A stretch of 50,387 nt of DNA from assembly GCA_024234635.1 (NCBI GenBank), contig JACKNX010000023.1:1-50387 (forward strand). The letters run 5' to 3'. Position 1 is the stretch's first letter. Each line of letters begins with the position of its first letter. The position numbers and the translations under genes were made by a program. The notes below the pieces were generated by a model. That model saw only the letters and a list, made by a program, of their open reading frames with translations. It was not told the origin of the DNA and made no database searches. The DNA is from Pseudomonadales bacterium (GTDB lineage Bacteria; Pseudomonadota; Gammaproteobacteria; Pseudomonadales; Azotimanducaceae). Below are positions 18,768 to 27,752 of the stretch, piece by piece.

Positions 18768-19979
18768 TCAGTCGTCCGCCATCAGCACCAGGGTGCCGGT
18801 AGTGGACAGGCTGCCACCGGTGCCATTGACCACGCAGGTGCGTGCGCTGGTCTGTTTGCCCTTCACCCCGTTCACGCCGTCCTCCGCCGTACCGGATAAT
18901 TGCCGATAGGCTTCGATCAGGAGCGGCATGCCGTACATGCCGCTGTGATTGAACGACAGACCACCGCCGTTGGTGTTGATGGGGAAGCGCCCGCCTGGCG
19001 CGGCGTCACCGTTCTTCCACAGAAGGTGGCCTTCGCCGGGTCTGGCGAGGCCCAGCATCTCCACCGTGATGGCGGCGGTGATGGTGAACGAATCGTAGAC
19101 CTGCGCCATTTCCATGTCCGCTGGTCCCATGCCCGCCATGGTGTAAGCCGCTTCCGCGGAGCGCCAGGCGGAGGTGGCGGTGAAGTCGCCCATCTCCAGC
19201 ATGTTGCCGTGGCTCATGCTTTCGCCGGCGCCGGCTATCCACACCGGCCGTGTGCGCAGGCTGGCGGCCACGCGCGGGCTGCACACGAACACGGCGCCGC
19301 CGTGGTCGGTGACCATGCAGCAGTGCAGAATGGTGAGCGGCCAGGTGATGAGGCGGGATTCCTCAACCTGCTGCACGGTGATCGGCCCACCGAAGGGATG
19401 TTTTTCTTTCGAGTACATGGCCGCGCGCGGATTCAGCGTCGCCCAGTCGCGGGTGACCTTCGCGATGTGGGCGTAGTCCTCCCGCGTGGTGCCGTAGCGA
19501 TGCATGTGCCGCACCATGGCGTGCGCGTAGTTGGACGGCGCGGAACCCAGCCCATAGGCGACGGTCATTTCGTGTCCGGGTGAGAGTGAGCCCGCGCCGC
19601 GGGCGTAGTTGCCGGCACCGCCGTTGCCCACCTTGCGCGCGGAATGGCCGTTTTCGCCGTGGCTGATGAGCGCAATCTCGATGATGCCCGCATGGATGGC
19701 CGCCAGCGCGTGATGCACGTGCATCTCGAACGAGCAGCCGCCCACGGACGTCGTGTCGATGTACTTCGGATGGATGCCGAGGTGTTCGCACAGTTCGGTG
19801 GACCAGCCGGCGCTGAATACGCCATCAATTTTTGCGATGGGGATGCCCGTCTGCTCGCTCAGGTTCTTGATGGCCTGGATATGCAGTTCCAGCGACGTGA
19901 CAGGGGTGTTCAGAAAGCCGATCTGATCCGCTTCCGCGGCACCGACGATGGCCGCTGCCTTGTACAGTGTTCCCGGCAT
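18768..19979 (-). CDS. SCP2-type thiolase-like enzyme (acyl-CoA thiolase or aldolase)
   Basis: The 403-residue protein has the lipid-transfer-type thiolase fold pattern: DTTSVGGCSFEMHVHHALAAI in the N-terminal half, VYDSFTITAAITVEMLG, and GGGLSFNHSGMYGMP. The late catalytic His is present in NHSG, but the usual C-terminal CxGGG cysteine is replaced by VNGTGGSLS. This matches the SCP-x/Ltp2-like group, which pairs with a DUF35 protein. At least one such pair is a retro-aldolase in steroid side-chain removal. A zinc-ribbon DUF35 gene lies immediately upstream (two bases), supporting a complex. The exact reaction, thiolysis or aldol cleavage, is not decidable here. Confidence 0.9.
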   Translation of the reverse strand: MPGTLYKAAAIVGAAEADQIGFLNTPVTSLELHIQAIKNLSEQTGIPIAKIDGVFSAGWSTELCEHLGIHPKYIDTTSVGGCSFEMHVHHALAAIHAGIIEIALISHGENGHSARKVGNGGAGNYARGAGSLSPGHEMTVAYGLGSAPSNYAHAMVRHMHRYGTTREDYAHIAKVTRDWATLNPRAAMYSKEKHPFGGPITVQQVEESRLITWPLTILHCCMVTDHGGAVFVCSPRVAASLRTRPVWIAGAGESMSHGNMLEMGDFTATSAWRSAEAAYTMAGMGPADMEMAQVYDSFTITAAITVEMLGLARPGEGHLLWKNGDAAPGGRFPINTNGGGLSFNHSGMYGMPLLIEAYRQLSGTAEDGVNGVKGKQTSARTCVVNGTGGSLSTTGTLVLMADD

Positions 19980-19981
19980 GA

Positions 19982-20398
19982 TCAGGCCTCCACCACGCGC
20001 CAGAAGGGAATGAACGTATCGTCATCCGCCTGTTCGAATTCCACCCGCACCGGGGCACCCACCGGGATGCTCTCCGGTTTGTTCGGGTCCACGCCCCGCA
20101 GCACGGTGAGCATGCGGTCGCCTTCCTTCAGGTCGATGTAGGCGGTGACGAACGGCGCTTCCTTTGCCCAGGGGCCAAAGGCGAGGTGCTGCACGGCGAA
20201 CGTATGAATGGTGCCTTCGCCGCTGCCCTGCACCCATTCCAGGTTGCGCGAATGGCAGAACGGACACAGATGGCGGGGATACCAGTGCACGCGGTTGCAG
20301 TCGCGGCAGCGTGGCAGCATCAGTTTGCCGGTCTTCGTACCTTCCCAGAATGGCCGGGTGTGGGTTCCCTTCGGGGGAATGGGTTTGTCGTAGCTCAT
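19982..20398 (-). CDS. DUF35 OB-fold/zinc-ribbon acyl-CoA-associated protein
   Basis: The 138-residue protein has a rubredoxin-like zinc ribbon (RCRDCNRVHWYPRHLCPFC, two CxxC pairs) followed by an OB-fold (GEGTIHTFAVQHLAFGP through VRVEFEQADD). This domain order is standard for DUF35 proteins, which bind acyl-CoA or recruit it to thiolase-fold partners. AAGGA precedes the ATG at 20398. It lies two bases upstream of the thiolase-like gene, so translation is probably coupled and the two proteins likely form a complex. Confidence 0.92.
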   Translation of the reverse strand: MSYDKPIPPKGTHTRPFWEGTKTGKLMLPRCRDCNRVHWYPRHLCPFCHSRNLEWVQGSGEGTIHTFAVQHLAFGPWAKEAPFVTAYIDLKEGDRMLTVLRGVDPNKPESIPVGAPVRVEFEQADDDTFIPFWRVVEA

Positions 20399-20527
20399 GC
20401 GGTCCTTCCCGTGTGAAGCGGCGATCCTACCGCAATGGCGCCTGTGCTGGTGCACCTGGGGAGAAACGGCAGGCGAGCGCGGCCGTGTTGCCGGCGCGCG
20501 ACCCGTTCGGGCAACGTCGTCGAGGCG

Positions 20528-20776
20528 CTACTTCTTGAGAATGCCAACCAGCCACAGCAGGATGACGGCGCCGATGGTGGACATCACCAGCGAGCCGATC
20601 CAGCCTCCTGCGGCCAGTCCGAGCAGGCCGAACACGAAACCGCCGGCAACGGAGCCGACGATGCCCACGGCGATATTTCCGAGGATACCGAAGCCGCCGC
20701 CCCGCATGATCTTTCCGGCCAGCCAGCCGGCGATACCGCCGATGAGCAGTGTGGCGATGAGTCCCATTCCCGACAT
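20528..20776 (-). CDS. GlsB/YeaQ/YmgE family stress membrane protein
   Basis: The 82-residue protein consists of three hydrophobic, Gly-rich segments. The family signature is GGIAGWLAGKIMRGGGFGILGNIAVGIVGSVAGGFVFGLLG. Members, once called transglycosylase-associated proteins, are small inner-membrane proteins induced by general stress; their biochemical role is unknown. The ATG at 20776 is used because family members begin close to the first membrane helix. The gene stands alone and is divergent from the acyl-CoA dehydrogenase. Confidence 0.9.
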   Translation of the reverse strand: MSGMGLIATLLIGGIAGWLAGKIMRGGGFGILGNIAVGIVGSVAGGFVFGLLGLAAGGWIGSLVMSTIGAVILLWLVGILKK

Positions 20777-20946
20777 GGCAATCTCCAGCAGTGAACCGGA
20801 GCCAGTGTACCGGTCCGCTGACGTTGCGGCCTCAGCAAACGCGTTTTTTTCGGGCGCAGGTTGTGCCGGCAACGGCCGCGCCAGGCGCGTCCGCCCGCTC
20901 GCGCCTGATATAGTCGCCTGGTCAACACTACCAACAGGAGAGGGAC

Positions 20947-22173
20947 ATGATCGATTTCGAAATTCCGGAAGAGACCAGGGCGATTCGCGAGAAGGTCCGG
21001 AAGTTCGTACAGGAGGAGTGCATTCCGGCGGAAAAGGATTGCACGGCCGACAATTTTGAGACCGTGCTGGCCGAACTGCGGCGCAAGGCCCGTGCCCAGG
21101 GCCTGTGGTGCCCGTTCGTACCGGTGGAGTTCGGCGGCATGGGTCTAAGGCCGCTGGCCAACGCGCTGGTGCAGATGGAGCTTGGTGAGAGTTTCCTGGG
21201 AGCGCTTTCGCTCAATACCCAGGGCCCGGACGACGCCACCATGCTCACGCTGCTGGAGCACGGCACGGAATACCAGCGCGAGAAGTACCTGGTACCACTC
21301 CTGGATGGCCAGAAGCGCATCTGTTACTCCATGACGGAAAAGGCGGCAGGCGCGGATGCCACCGGCATGCAGACCACGGCCGTCCTGGAAGGTGATTCCT
21401 GGGTGCTGAATGGCGAGAAGTGGTTCAGTTCCTCGGCGGATGTGGCTGACATCGCGGTGGTGATGGCAAAAACCGATCCCGACGCGCCTCGCCACGAGCA
21501 GTACAGTACCTTTATCGTCGAGTTGCCCAATCCCGGTTACCGGATCGTGCGCAATATCGAAACCATGTCACCGCACACGGAACTGGGCCTGAAGCTGGGC
21601 GCATCACACTCCGAGGTGCGTATCGAAAACCTGGTGGTGCCTCGGGAAAATATTCTGGGCGGCCGGGGCAAGGGTTTTGCCATGGGGCAGCACCGCCTCG
21701 CCTACGGACGGCTGCGTCACGGCATGCACAACGTTGCGATTGCCCAGCGCGCGCTGGATCTGGCCGCGGCGCACGTCACTTCGCGCAGCACTTTTGGCAA
21801 GCGCCTGGCAGATCGGCAGGGCGTGCGCTGGATGCTCGCGGACTGCGCCGCGGAACTCTACAAGGCGCGCCTGATGCTGCTGCACATCGCCTACAAGGCT
21901 GAAAAGGGTATGGACCTGCGCCAGGAAAACGGCATTGCCAAGGTGTTCCTCGCGCACATGGTGCACCAGGTGGTGGATACCGCGCTCCAGCTCCACGGCG
22001 CGCTGGGTTATTCGATGGATACCCCGCTGGCGGGCTGGTACCGCAGCGTACGTTCGCAGCGGCTTGTGGATGGACCGGACGAAGTGCACCGCTGGCGTAC
22101 GGGTGCCAACGTCATCAAGGCGTTCGAAAAATACGGCACCACGGCTTCGGCGTGTGGGGGGGACCTGCTGTAG
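20947..22173 (+). CDS. Acyl-CoA dehydrogenase
   Basis: The 408-residue flavoenzyme shows the full acyl-CoA dehydrogenase pattern: an N-terminal helical domain, YSMTEKAAGADATGMQTTAVLEGDSWVLNGEKWFSSSADVAD in the beta domain, and SRSTFGKRLADRQGVRWMLAD plus QLHGALGYSMDTPLAGWYRSVRSQRLVDGPDEVH in the C-terminal domain. The LVDGPDEVHRW ending is like ACAD10/11-type and long- or branched-chain enzymes. The protein should oxidise an acyl-CoA to the enoyl-CoA with FAD, passing electrons to ETF. AGGAGAGGG lies directly upstream of the ATG. It is monocistronic, followed by a strong hairpin. Confidence 0.95.
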   Translation: MIDFEIPEETRAIREKVRKFVQEECIPAEKDCTADNFETVLAELRRKARAQGLWCPFVPVEFGGMGLRPLANALVQMELGESFLGALSLNTQGPDDATMLTLLEHGTEYQREKYLVPLLDGQKRICYSMTEKAAGADATGMQTTAVLEGDSWVLNGEKWFSSSADVADIAVVMAKTDPDAPRHEQYSTFIVELPNPGYRIVRNIETMSPHTELGLKLGASHSEVRIENLVVPRENILGGRGKGFAMGQHRLAYGRLRHGMHNVAIAQRALDLAAAHVTSRSTFGKRLADRQGVRWMLADCAAELYKARLMLLHIAYKAEKGMDLRQENGIAKVFLAHMVHQVVDTALQLHGALGYSMDTPLAGWYRSVRSQRLVDGPDEVHRWRTGANVIKAFEKYGTTASACGGDLL

Positions 22174-22194
22174 GCTCCTGCCCGCGCCCCGAGC

Positions 22195-22220
22195 GATCGA
22201 CCCGCTGATGCGGGTCGATC
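22195..22220. terminator. Hairpin after the acyl-CoA dehydrogenase
   Basis: Perfect 10-bp arms GATCGACCCG and CGGGTCGATC close on the loop CTGATG, 21 bases after the stop codon and 122 bases beyond the end of the convergent antiporter gene. There is no T-run, so it may act as a bidirectional transcription barrier or an RNA 3'-end stabiliser. Confidence 0.5.
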
Positions 22221-22342
22221 AGCTGGACTTCCTCAATACCGCGGCGGGCAGCCGGTTGTCCGCGCTTCCGCGTCGCCGTTGCCTTCCTTGTTCTCGCGGG
22301 CAGGCCGCCCCGCTGACGACGCTCCGGCGCTGGCAGGCCCGG

Positions 22343-23602
22343 TCACGTGGTGCCGAAACCGACCTCTTTCTGGTAGTAGGGCTTCCACCACCGTATGGTT
22401 AGCGGCACCGCCACGTTCAGCCAGAAGCAGCTGAACATCAGCGCGTAGAACGTCTCCTCGGGCAGGATGCGGTTCTGCACGTAGGCAATGTCCAGCACCA
22501 CGAATGCCAGTTCCGCGCGGCCGAGCATGCCGAATCCCACCAGCATGCTGCCGGCGAATGCCAGGCCGCCGGTGTACCTCGCCGCCAGCGCCGCGGAAGC
22601 TACCTGGCTGACAAACAAGGCCACGGTCAGGATCACGGTCTGCGGAATGACGGCAACAAAGGTCTCCCAGGTGAAGATCAGATGTGCGCCGAGCAGGACA
22701 AAAAACACGGGACCGATCCACGAGAAGGCAACGTTGTCCACCAGACGTTTGACATCGCGGTATGCGGCCAGATCCCGCGTGTCGTCGTAGTCGAAGTATT
22801 CCTCGCGGATGATGAGCCCGGCCATGTACGCCCCCACGGCGGGATGGAAACCGAAGGCGTGCGCCGTGAGGCCGGTGACCATGGCCAGCAGCAACAGGAT
22901 GAGCACGGCGTACTCGCCCTTCTCGAAGCGCAGAATGCCACGCATGTTGAAGTAGCGCAGGCCGGGGATGCGGGCGACCCAGGATTTGCTGTCGTGCGGA
23001 AAGACCCAGTTGCCGAGCACGGTGACGATGCTGAAGAACACCACCACCTTGCCAATCATGATGAGCAGGTCCACCGCGCCGGGAAAGTCGCCGCCTTTGG
23101 CGATGGGCACCATGATGGCCACCAGCGCCAGCGAGCCGATGTCATCCAGCACGGCGGAGGTCATGATTCGCGTGGCGGGCGGGCTGGCTGCCAACCCCTC
23201 GGCCTTGAGCGCGACCATGGTAAGCGACACGGCCGTGGCGGTCATCGCCAGCCCTGCCATCAACGCCACGGCGAAGTTCTGCCAGAAATACCAGGTGACC
23301 GCATAGGCGGCGGCAAATGGCGCGATGGCACCAAACAGCGCAATCCCCCAGCTGCGTCGCATGCTGGCGATGAAATTGTTGGCCTGCTCCTCGAAACCGA
23401 TCGCGAACATGATCAGCAGAATGCCGATCTCGGCGAAGCCGCGGATGAATTCGTGGGGCGTTTCGGGCAGCAGTCCCGCATTGACCAGAATGGCGCCGAC
23501 GGCCAGGTAATAGAGCACCGGTGTCAGGCGGGTGTGTTTGGCCGCCCACACGGCAACCAGCACGCCAGCCCAGATCAGTGCAAGCTGTTCAAACGCTTCC
23601 AT
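22343..23602 (-). CDS. CPA2-type cation:proton antiporter (KefB-like membrane domain)
   Basis: The 419-residue protein is an integral membrane protein with about 11-12 hydrophobic helices. The CPA2 pattern is visible: LLPETPHEFIRGFAEIGILLIMFAIGFE near the N-terminus and FHPAVGAYMAGLIIREEYFDYDD in the middle. It lacks the cytoplasmic TrkA-N domain of full KefB/KefC proteins. It should exchange K+ or Na+ for protons and so affect pH and ion balance. GGGA lies before the ATG at 23602. It is divergent from the ferredoxin gene across 264 bases. Confidence 0.88.
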   Translation of the reverse strand: MEAFEQLALIWAGVLVAVWAAKHTRLTPVLYYLAVGAILVNAGLLPETPHEFIRGFAEIGILLIMFAIGFEEQANNFIASMRRSWGIALFGAIAPFAAAYAVTWYFWQNFAVALMAGLAMTATAVSLTMVALKAEGLAASPPATRIMTSAVLDDIGSLALVAIMVPIAKGGDFPGAVDLLIMIGKVVVFFSIVTVLGNWVFPHDSKSWVARIPGLRYFNMRGILRFEKGEYAVLILLLLAMVTGLTAHAFGFHPAVGAYMAGLIIREEYFDYDDTRDLAAYRDVKRLVDNVAFSWIGPVFFVLLGAHLIFTWETFVAVIPQTVILTVALFVSQVASAALAARYTGGLAFAGSMLVGFGMLGRAELAFVVLDIAYVQNRILPEETFYALMFSCFWLNVAVPLTIRWWKPYYQKEVGFGTT

Positions 23603-23726
23603 GGTTTCCCTCTCCCCTCGAGGACGCCGTCGCGAGTCTGGTAGATGCCGCGGCCATCCTGGCGTCAACCCGCGGCGCGACAGGCCGGCGGACAGTCTCG
23701 CCGGAGCCATCCGGTAAGCCTAGTAC

Positions 23727-23753
23727 GGGTTTTGCGGGTTTTGCTGGTTTTGC
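23727..23753. repeat. Three tandem 9-bp repeats
   Basis: Two identical copies of GGGTTTTGC and a third, TGGTTTTGC, are directly adjacent in the divergent antiporter/ferredoxin intergenic region, 114 bases before the ferredoxin start. A replication-slippage origin or a multi-site protein binding element are both possible. Confidence 0.7.
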
Positions 23754-23866
23754 GAAGGGCCGGATGCACCCCCGTGGACGCACCGTTAGCGTGTCGGGGG
23801 TGATGCGGAACGGATTTGTCCGGATAATGCGCGCCCCTGCAGCAGAACCCGGGAGACGACACAGGC

Positions 23867-24184
23867 ATGCCGGTAATCCATGTAACCGATCGCGGTGGCG
23901 ACCAATTGACGCTGGCATGGACTCCGGGGCGCTCGCTCATGGACGAATTGCGCGATGCCGGCCTTGGGGTGGAAGCCATCTGTGGTGGCAGTTGCTCCTG
24001 CGCCACCTGCCACGTCTGGATCGATCCGGCCTGGTATGCGCGTACCGGTGGGCGAGGCAGGAACGAGGAAGAGCTGCTGTCGTATCTCGAGGGTTTCGAT
24101 CCCGCGCGTAGCCGGCTGAGCTGCCAGGTGCGAAACGCTGAGGAGCTGGACGGGCTCATCATCGAAGTGGCACCCGCGGAGTAA
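23867..24184 (+). CDS. Adrenodoxin-type [2Fe-2S] ferredoxin
   Basis: The 105-residue protein carries the C-x5-C-x2-C motif (CGGSCSCATC, residues 39-48) and the distant fourth cysteine in RLSCQVR, which bind one [2Fe-2S] cluster. The order and length match adrenodoxin/putidaredoxin-type ferredoxins that deliver single electrons to class I P450s. The P450 at 4882-6078 is the only candidate partner in this window. No ferredoxin reductase is visible here. The gene is followed by 135 bases and then the LtaS-like gene in the same direction. Confidence 0.94.
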   Translation: MPVIHVTDRGGDQLTLAWTPGRSLMDELRDAGLGVEAICGGSCSCATCHVWIDPAWYARTGGRGRNEEELLSYLEGFDPARSRLSCQVRNAEELDGLIIEVAPAE

Positions 24185-24319
24185 GTCATCTGCGCGAGGT
24201 AACGGTGCGGCGCGGTTCGTGTACCGATTGATTTCCGCGGCCGGCGTACTCCAATCAGCTATGCCGGATGCACACGAGGCGTCAGGCTGTCCACCAACCA
24301 CCAGCGATACCTGTTCCCG

Positions 24320-26239
24320 GTGCACCTTGCCTCCCTCATCCGGCGTTTCCTGCCTCTGGCGGGCTTTGGCGCTGTCTATCTTGTCGTCGGGCTCGGTCTG
24401 CGGCTGGTACTCTGGTGGAAGTTCGGGCGGGCAGCGGATGTTTCGTCGCTGGCGTTGATCTGGATCGTGCCAGCAGGCGTGGTGGCGGATGCGGTGCAGC
24501 TCGTCTATCTGCTGGTGCCGGTGCTGCTGCTTCTTTGGCTGGTGCCTGCGCGCGGCGTCAGAAGCCGGCTGGTGCCGTGGCTGCTACTGGCCGCGGCCGG
24601 TCTCTTTTTTACCTGGATGCTGTTTCTCGGCGTGGTCGAGTACTTCTTTTTCGAGGAGTTCGACGCCCGTTTCAATCTGGTGTCGTTCGACTATCTGTTG
24701 TATCCCACCGAAGTGGTGGGGGATATCTGGGCCGAGTACCCGGTTGTTCTCGCCCTGATGGCCGCCGCGATGGGCGGTATTGTGCTTGTCGTCTGCATGC
24801 GCAAGCCGTTGACGCGCGGCGCGTACGCGGCGGCCGACCTGCGTGCGCGATCCATCCTGCTCGCGGTGTGGATGTTGTTGCTGCTTGGTGGGGCCACCGG
24901 TTTTCGCACGGATGCGCTTGCGTTCTCGACCAATCGCGTGGCCAACGAGCTGGCGGTCAATGGTGTCTCCAGTTTTTTTCGTGCGGCGCGCACCAGCGAA
25001 ATCGACTATCCGGCGTACTACCGTACTGCCGACCGGCGGAGCAATTTCGTTCGCGTGCGCAAGGCGCTCGACCGTGGTGATGGCACGTTCACGCGGCTGG
25101 CGGAGGGCCGCCTGGACCGCGCCTTCCCGGCACGGGCCGATGGCCTTGGCCGTCTGAACGTGGTGGTGGTGGCCTGCGAATCGTTCGGCGCGGAGTTTTC
25201 CCGCCTGTATGGGTCCGAGCGCGACTGGACGCCCAATTTCGATCGTTACGCGCAGGAGGGGCTGTGGTTTGCGCATACCTATGCCAGTGGGACGCGTACC
25301 GTACGTGGACTGGAAGCCATTGCCGCGTCGTTTCCGCCGATCCCCAGCGTCTCCATTCTGCGGCGGCCGCGCAATGAAGACGTTGCCGGTTGGGGCAAGG
25401 TGATGCGCGAACTCGGCTACACCACGGACTTCCTTTACGGCGGCTACGGCTATTTCGACAACATGAACGCTTTTTTCGCGAGCAACGGTTATGCCGTGGT
25501 CGATCGCAATGACATTCCCCAACCGGTGCGTTTCGAGAACATCTGGGGCGTGGCGGACGAGGATCTGTACGATGCGGCGCTGGCACGTTTCGACCAGCGC
25601 GCCGCAACCGGGCAACCTTTCTTCGCCATCGTGATGAATACCTCCAACCACAAGCCCTATACGTTCCGGGAGGGGCTTGAAGCCTACGGGATACAGGCTA
25701 CCGGCGGCCGCCGGCAGTCCGGTGTGCGCTATGCCGACTATGCACTGGGATATCTGCTGGCCGCGGCGCAGGCGCATGCGTGGTTCGACGACACGGTATT
25801 TGTCGTTCTCGCCGATCACGGTGCCCGTGTGTACGGCAGTCAGGAGATTCCCCTGAAGTCCTACGAAATCCCGTTCATGATCTATGCGCCAAAACACATC
25901 CCGCCAGGACGCGTGGACTCACTCGTTACACAGGTGGATGTGGCGCCGACGGTGCTGGGTCTGCTCGGCCTGCCGTACGAGGCGCCATTCTTCGGCCAGG
26001 ATGCCCTGCATACGCCGGACGCCGGGCGCGTGGCGTATCTCAATCACAACTACGATGTCGGAATTCTTCGGGACGACCGTCTGGCGGTCCTGGGGCTGCA
26101 TGACACGCTGCGGGACTATCGGGTGAACAGGACGGCGGACACCTATGAAGCGGTGTCGGGCGACCCTGACCTGGATGCACTGACCGTTGCCGTGTATCAG
26201 ACGGCAACGGAGATGTTCCACGAGCGGCGCTACCGCTGA
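24320..26239 (+). CDS. LTA synthase-family sulfatase-fold membrane protein
   Basis: The 639-residue protein has about five membrane helices in residues 10-200 and a C-terminal sulfatase/phosphatase-fold domain outside the membrane. Metal ligands and nucleophile fit the LtaS/alkaline phosphatase-like superfamily: Glu287 in VACESFG, the Thr of GTRTVRGLEA (325-327) and Asp-His in VLADHGAR. Gram-negative relatives transfer glycerol-phosphate or phosphoethanolamine to envelope glycans. The GTG start at 24320 is the first usable start codon in frame after the ferredoxin and has no strong ribosome site, so the N-terminus is uncertain. Confidence 0.88.
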   Translation: MHLASLIRRFLPLAGFGAVYLVVGLGLRLVLWWKFGRAADVSSLALIWIVPAGVVADAVQLVYLLVPVLLLLWLVPARGVRSRLVPWLLLAAAGLFFTWMLFLGVVEYFFFEEFDARFNLVSFDYLLYPTEVVGDIWAEYPVVLALMAAAMGGIVLVVCMRKPLTRGAYAAADLRARSILLAVWMLLLLGGATGFRTDALAFSTNRVANELAVNGVSSFFRAARTSEIDYPAYYRTADRRSNFVRVRKALDRGDGTFTRLAEGRLDRAFPARADGLGRLNVVVVACESFGAEFSRLYGSERDWTPNFDRYAQEGLWFAHTYASGTRTVRGLEAIAASFPPIPSVSILRRPRNEDVAGWGKVMRELGYTTDFLYGGYGYFDNMNAFFASNGYAVVDRNDIPQPVRFENIWGVADEDLYDAALARFDQRAATGQPFFAIVMNTSNHKPYTFREGLEAYGIQATGGRRQSGVRYADYALGYLLAAAQAHAWFDDTVFVVLADHGARVYGSQEIPLKSYEIPFMIYAPKHIPPGRVDSLVTQVDVAPTVLGLLGLPYEAPFFGQDALHTPDAGRVAYLNHNYDVGILRDDRLAVLGLHDTLRDYRVNRTADTYEAVSGDPDLDALTVAVYQTATEMFHERRYR

Positions 26240-26259
26240 CCGGCGGTAACCGCCCGCGA

Positions 26260-27228
26260 TCAGCCTGTCCTGGCCTGCGCGAAGAAGCGGCGGGGGTTCT
26301 CCCGCACGATGTGATCGAGGTCGGCGTCCGACAGACCCATGTCTTTCAGCATGGGAAACACGTGCTGGAAAATGTGTGTCATGCGCCAGTTGGGAACCAT
26401 TTGTTCGAACGCCTCCTGGCTCATGCCGCCGGGCAAGCCGCCCAGAAAACAGTGCACGGTATCGTGTGACATCATCACCTGGTCACGATGACCGGCATCC
26501 ACCAGCTTCTTCACGTTCTTCGCACGCACTTCATCCGGCACGATCATCTCGAGGCCGAAGCGGTCGAAGCCGACATAGACGCCGCGTTCAGCCAGACTGC
26601 GCTGGTAATCGTGGTCGTCGCGACCGTCGGAATGGCCGACCATGAGCTGATGGGGCGGCACGCCCTGGCCGGTGACGATGTCGATCTGGTCGTGTCCGCA
26701 GGTGGCGTTCTCGGTATGTGAGAGGATAGGCAAGCCGGTTGCCCTGGCTGCCAGTGCCGCGGCGGAAAGCGCCTTGCGTTCGTAGTCGGTGACATGACCG
26801 TCGCCCGTGGCGATCTTGATGATGCCTGCCTTGATGCCGGTCCAGGCGATACCGTCTTCGATCTCGCGGATGTAGATATCGGCTATCTCGTTGACGTCCA
26901 TGCGCGCGAAGGAATAGGGGATGCCCATGGCCTCGGTGTACACGCCGGTGGCGCAGACGATATGGATGCGGGCCTTCTGGGCGACCAGCGCGCACAGCTC
27001 GACGTCGCGGCCGAGATCCATCGGGCAGGGATCCACCACGGTGCGCACACCAAAATCGTGCAGTTGCTGGAAGTAGTCCACGGCCTTTGCCATCGCGTCC
27101 TCGCGCACGTACTTCGGCTGGCGTACGTCCAGGTTCCAGCCAGGGAAGCCCACGGCGACATGTTCGTGGATGAGTGTTCGGCCGAGCGCATCGAGGGCGA
27201 GCGGACCGTCGGTTGTATTGACCTGCAT
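26260..27228 (-). CDS. Second phosphotriesterase-like metallohydrolase
   Basis: The 322-residue protein has the binuclear-metal ligands of the phosphotriesterase family: His21/His23 (LIHEHV), Lys138 (GIIKIAT), His171 (LSHTENA), His199 (VGHSDG) and Asp256 (MSHDTVH). It differs from the first copy in the loop after HEH (GFPGWNLDVRQPKY) and in substrate loops, so it probably takes another lactone or ester. GGAG lies eight bases before the ATG at 27228. An in-frame extension upstream would translate the repeat array and is rejected. It converges with the LtaS-like gene 20 bases away. Confidence 0.92.
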   Translation of the reverse strand: MQVNTTDGPLALDALGRTLIHEHVAVGFPGWNLDVRQPKYVREDAMAKAVDYFQQLHDFGVRTVVDPCPMDLGRDVELCALVAQKARIHIVCATGVYTEAMGIPYSFARMDVNEIADIYIREIEDGIAWTGIKAGIIKIATGDGHVTDYERKALSAAALAARATGLPILSHTENATCGHDQIDIVTGQGVPPHQLMVGHSDGRDDHDYQRSLAERGVYVGFDRFGLEMIVPDEVRAKNVKKLVDAGHRDQVMMSHDTVHCFLGGLPGGMSQEAFEQMVPNWRMTHIFQHVFPMLKDMGLSDADLDHIVRENPRRFFAQARTG

Positions 27229-27752
27229 GGGCGTTCTCCGTTGCTGGCGTTGCCTGCGCGCACCATCGGCCGCGCGCTGCTGTTCATTCGCCGATCTTGA
27301 ACCACCGTTGCGGTGGCTGCCAGCGGTGCCGCGCGTTGAGGTCCGGTGCCCGAGAGGTCCGGTACCCGACGAGCCTCGAGTGGCTGTCCAGTTCCCCCGA
27401 GCCTCGAGTGCCTGTCCAGTTCCCCCCGCTGTCCAATCCGGAGTGCCTGTCCAGTTCCCCGAAGTTGACTCCGCGCAGCGGCGGGCGCACAGTCCGCGGC
27501 CCTCGCCGGTGCGGCGAGACTGACCAACAAGAGCAAGTAAACCGTGAACCTGTTGCCGACGTCCTACCAGTGGCATGCCTCCAGCATCACCTCCGGGGTG
27601 ATGGTGCGCATTCGCCTGATGGAACGGCGGGGTTCCGGCGGCTCGTTACCCACGCGTCACTGACGCGACGGCGACACCCCCCGGAATCCGAGAGGACCCG
27701 GGGATGACACGCTCAACTCCGGGTCGACGGCAAATGACCTGGAGCTGAGACG
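27229..27752. other. 524-base gene-free divergent region with repeat array
   Basis: This lies between the second phosphotriesterase-like gene and the MFS gene. It holds a hairpin CCACCG-TTG-CGGTGG (27302-27316), the tandem repeat block (27338-27460), and a CGCGTCA-C-TGACGCG palindrome near 27652-27666. A 39-codon GTG frame at 27544-27663 has no ribosome site or recognisable sequence. No larger gene is supported on either strand. Confidence 0.6.
27338..27460 (+). repeat. Nested tandem repeats with the CTGTCCA core
   Basis: A 16-bp unit occurs twice with one mismatch (27338-27353 and 27354-27369). A 28-bp unit containing TGCCTGTCCAGTTCCCC then occurs twice with one mismatch (27370-27397 and 27398-27425), followed by a shuffled partial third copy to 27460. 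The CTGTCCAG core is shared with the arrays at 7262-7320 and 8890-8925. Confidence 0.8.

Noticed and set aside
24261..24319. Upstream extension of the LtaS-like protein
   Set aside because: The frame is open but has no start codon with a ribosome site, so the GTG at 24320 was kept with noted uncertainty.
27229..27576. In-frame N-terminal extension of the second phosphotriesterase-like gene
   Set aside because: It would translate the tandem repeat array, has no family similarity, and a good ribosome site precedes the ATG at 27228.
27544..27663. 39-codon GTG-started frame between the phosphotriesterase and MFS genes
   Set aside because: No ribosome site, no recognisable motif and a length expected by chance in this composition.
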